A stretch of DNA of 32,327 nt, taken from contig JAFUGE010000008.1 in NCBI GenBank assembly GCA_017469545.1, positions 94,941 to 127,267 of the forward strand, in the 5' to 3' direction. Positions 31,798 through 32,327 of this stretch are shown in pieces; the stretch's first letter is position 1, and each line of letters opens with the position of its first letter. This DNA is from Clostridia bacterium. Lineage in GTDB: Bacteria > Bacillota > Clostridia > TANB77 > UBA1234. Under the pieces are notes generated by a model that worked only from the letters and a program-made list of their open reading frames with translations, made no database searches and was not told the origin of the DNA. The translations under genes and the position numbers were made by a program.

Positions 31798-32327
31798 TTA
31801 AAATTCACAATTACCCGGAGTCCTCGGGAACGGAATAACGTCTCTAATGTTTTCTACGCCTGTTAGGTAGATTAGTAGTCTTTCAAAGCCCATTCCAAAA
31901 CCTGAGTGAACACAGCTTCCGTATCTTCTTAAGTTTAGATACCATTCTAATTCTTCCGTGTGCATTCCTAATTCTTGCATACGATTACATAGCTTGTCAT
32001 AGTTTTCTTCTCTTTGACTGCCGCCCATTAATTCACCGGCACCAGGCACTTCTAAGTCAACAGCAGCAACAGTTTTGCCGTCCGGATTTTGCTTCATATA
32101 GAATGCTTTAATATCCTTTGGCCAGTTGGTAAGAAATACAGGGCCGTCAAAATATTCTGTAATATATTTTTCGTGTTCTTTGGCAATATCTTCACCATAT
32201 TCTGGCTTAAATTCCCAATCCACTTTTGCTTCTTTTAAGATAGTGATTACTTCTTCGTGCGTGATTCTCGTAAACTTACTGTTTAATAGTTTTTGAAGCT
32301 TTTCAATTAGGCCAGGAGCCACGAATT
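31798..32327 (-). CDS. asnS: Asparaginyl-tRNA synthetase, C-terminal part (5' end beyond the window)
   Basis: Class II aminoacyl-tRNA synthetase that charges tRNA-Asn. About 176 codons are visible out of a usual length near 460, and the frame is open to the window edge; a GTG near 32322 is internal. Seen in order: [59 protein letters not shown], and motif 3 plus tail [20 protein letters not shown], then [14 protein letters not shown]. The ATP-binding arginine of motif 3 (FERLL) is present. The tail PRTPGNCEF distinguishes AsnRS from AspRS. Confidence 0.96.
   Translation of the reverse strand, partial: FVAPGLIEKLQKLLNSKFTRITHEEVITILKEAKVDWEFKPEYGEDIAKEHEKYITEYFDGPVFLTNWPKDIKAFYMKQNPDGKTVAAVDLEVPGAGELMGGSQREENYDKLCNRMQELGMHTEELEWYLNLRRYGSCVHSGFGMGFERLLIYLTGVENIRDVIPFPRTPGNCEF

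Overview
The window is a 32 kb stretch of a low-GC Firmicutes chromosome, most likely from an uncultured endospore-forming member of the Clostridia. The evidence is the AT-rich composition, AGA/AGG arginine use, strong GGAGG ribosome binding sites, near-consensus sigma-A promoters with 17-base spacers, rubrerythrin (an anaerobe's peroxide defence), and four sporulation genes: a SipL-like DUF3794+LysM protein, yunB, spoIID and spoIIQ. SpoIIQ keeps its zinc ligands, as in C. difficile and unlike B. subtilis. No phage, complete transposase, CRISPR array, rRNA or tRNA is visible.

Layout. 1-3400: the 3' end of yebC, a small membrane protein gene, dtd and tex. 3400-7440: rubrerythrin, a coiled-coil protein with an internal duplication (minus), a stretch with a RhuM-like remnant, a two-gene operon of unknown acidic/helical proteins, and engB (minus). 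7440-15110: rpoB-rpoC from its own promoter, back to back with engB and without rplJ/rplL in front. 15110-17640: an accessory insert with a RelB/DinJ antitoxin, a frameshifted YafQ/RelE toxin, a small zinc-ribbon protein and a lipoprotein. It is punctuated by three near-identical terminators. 17640-21430: a GT4 glycosyltransferase, a predicted permuted NlpC/P60-like protein, a CofE-like ligase and an orphan. 21560-25010: uvrA and veg. 25010-27380: sipL-like gene and yunB. 27490-29812: rplM-rpsI (minus) divergent from infC-rpmI-rplT, both with structured leaders. 29812-31790: a structured RNA or terminator region, spoIID and spoIIQ. 31798-end: the 3' part of asnS (minus).

Most genes are housekeeping: transcription (rpoBC), translation (infC, L35, L20, L13, S9, asnS, dtd, engB for ribosome assembly), repair (uvrA), and spore morphogenesis (engulfment by SpoIID and SpoIIQ, coat attachment by the SipL-like protein).

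The most unusual signals lie between and across genes. (1) A dispersed 26-base hairpin element (stem GGGCAGCGT / ACGCTGCCC, three-base loop) occurs about a dozen times counting variants. It is always co-oriented with transcription where this can be judged, and it supplies the TAG stop codon of some genes. (2) The pentamer GATGA is strikingly scarce: aspartate before glutamate or aspartate is almost always GAC, although GAT is otherwise common. (3) A toxin is broken by one extra A. (4) infC lacks any ATG/GTG/TTG after its ribosome binding site. (5) A structured RNA region precedes spoIID, whose ribosome binding site sits in a terminator arm.
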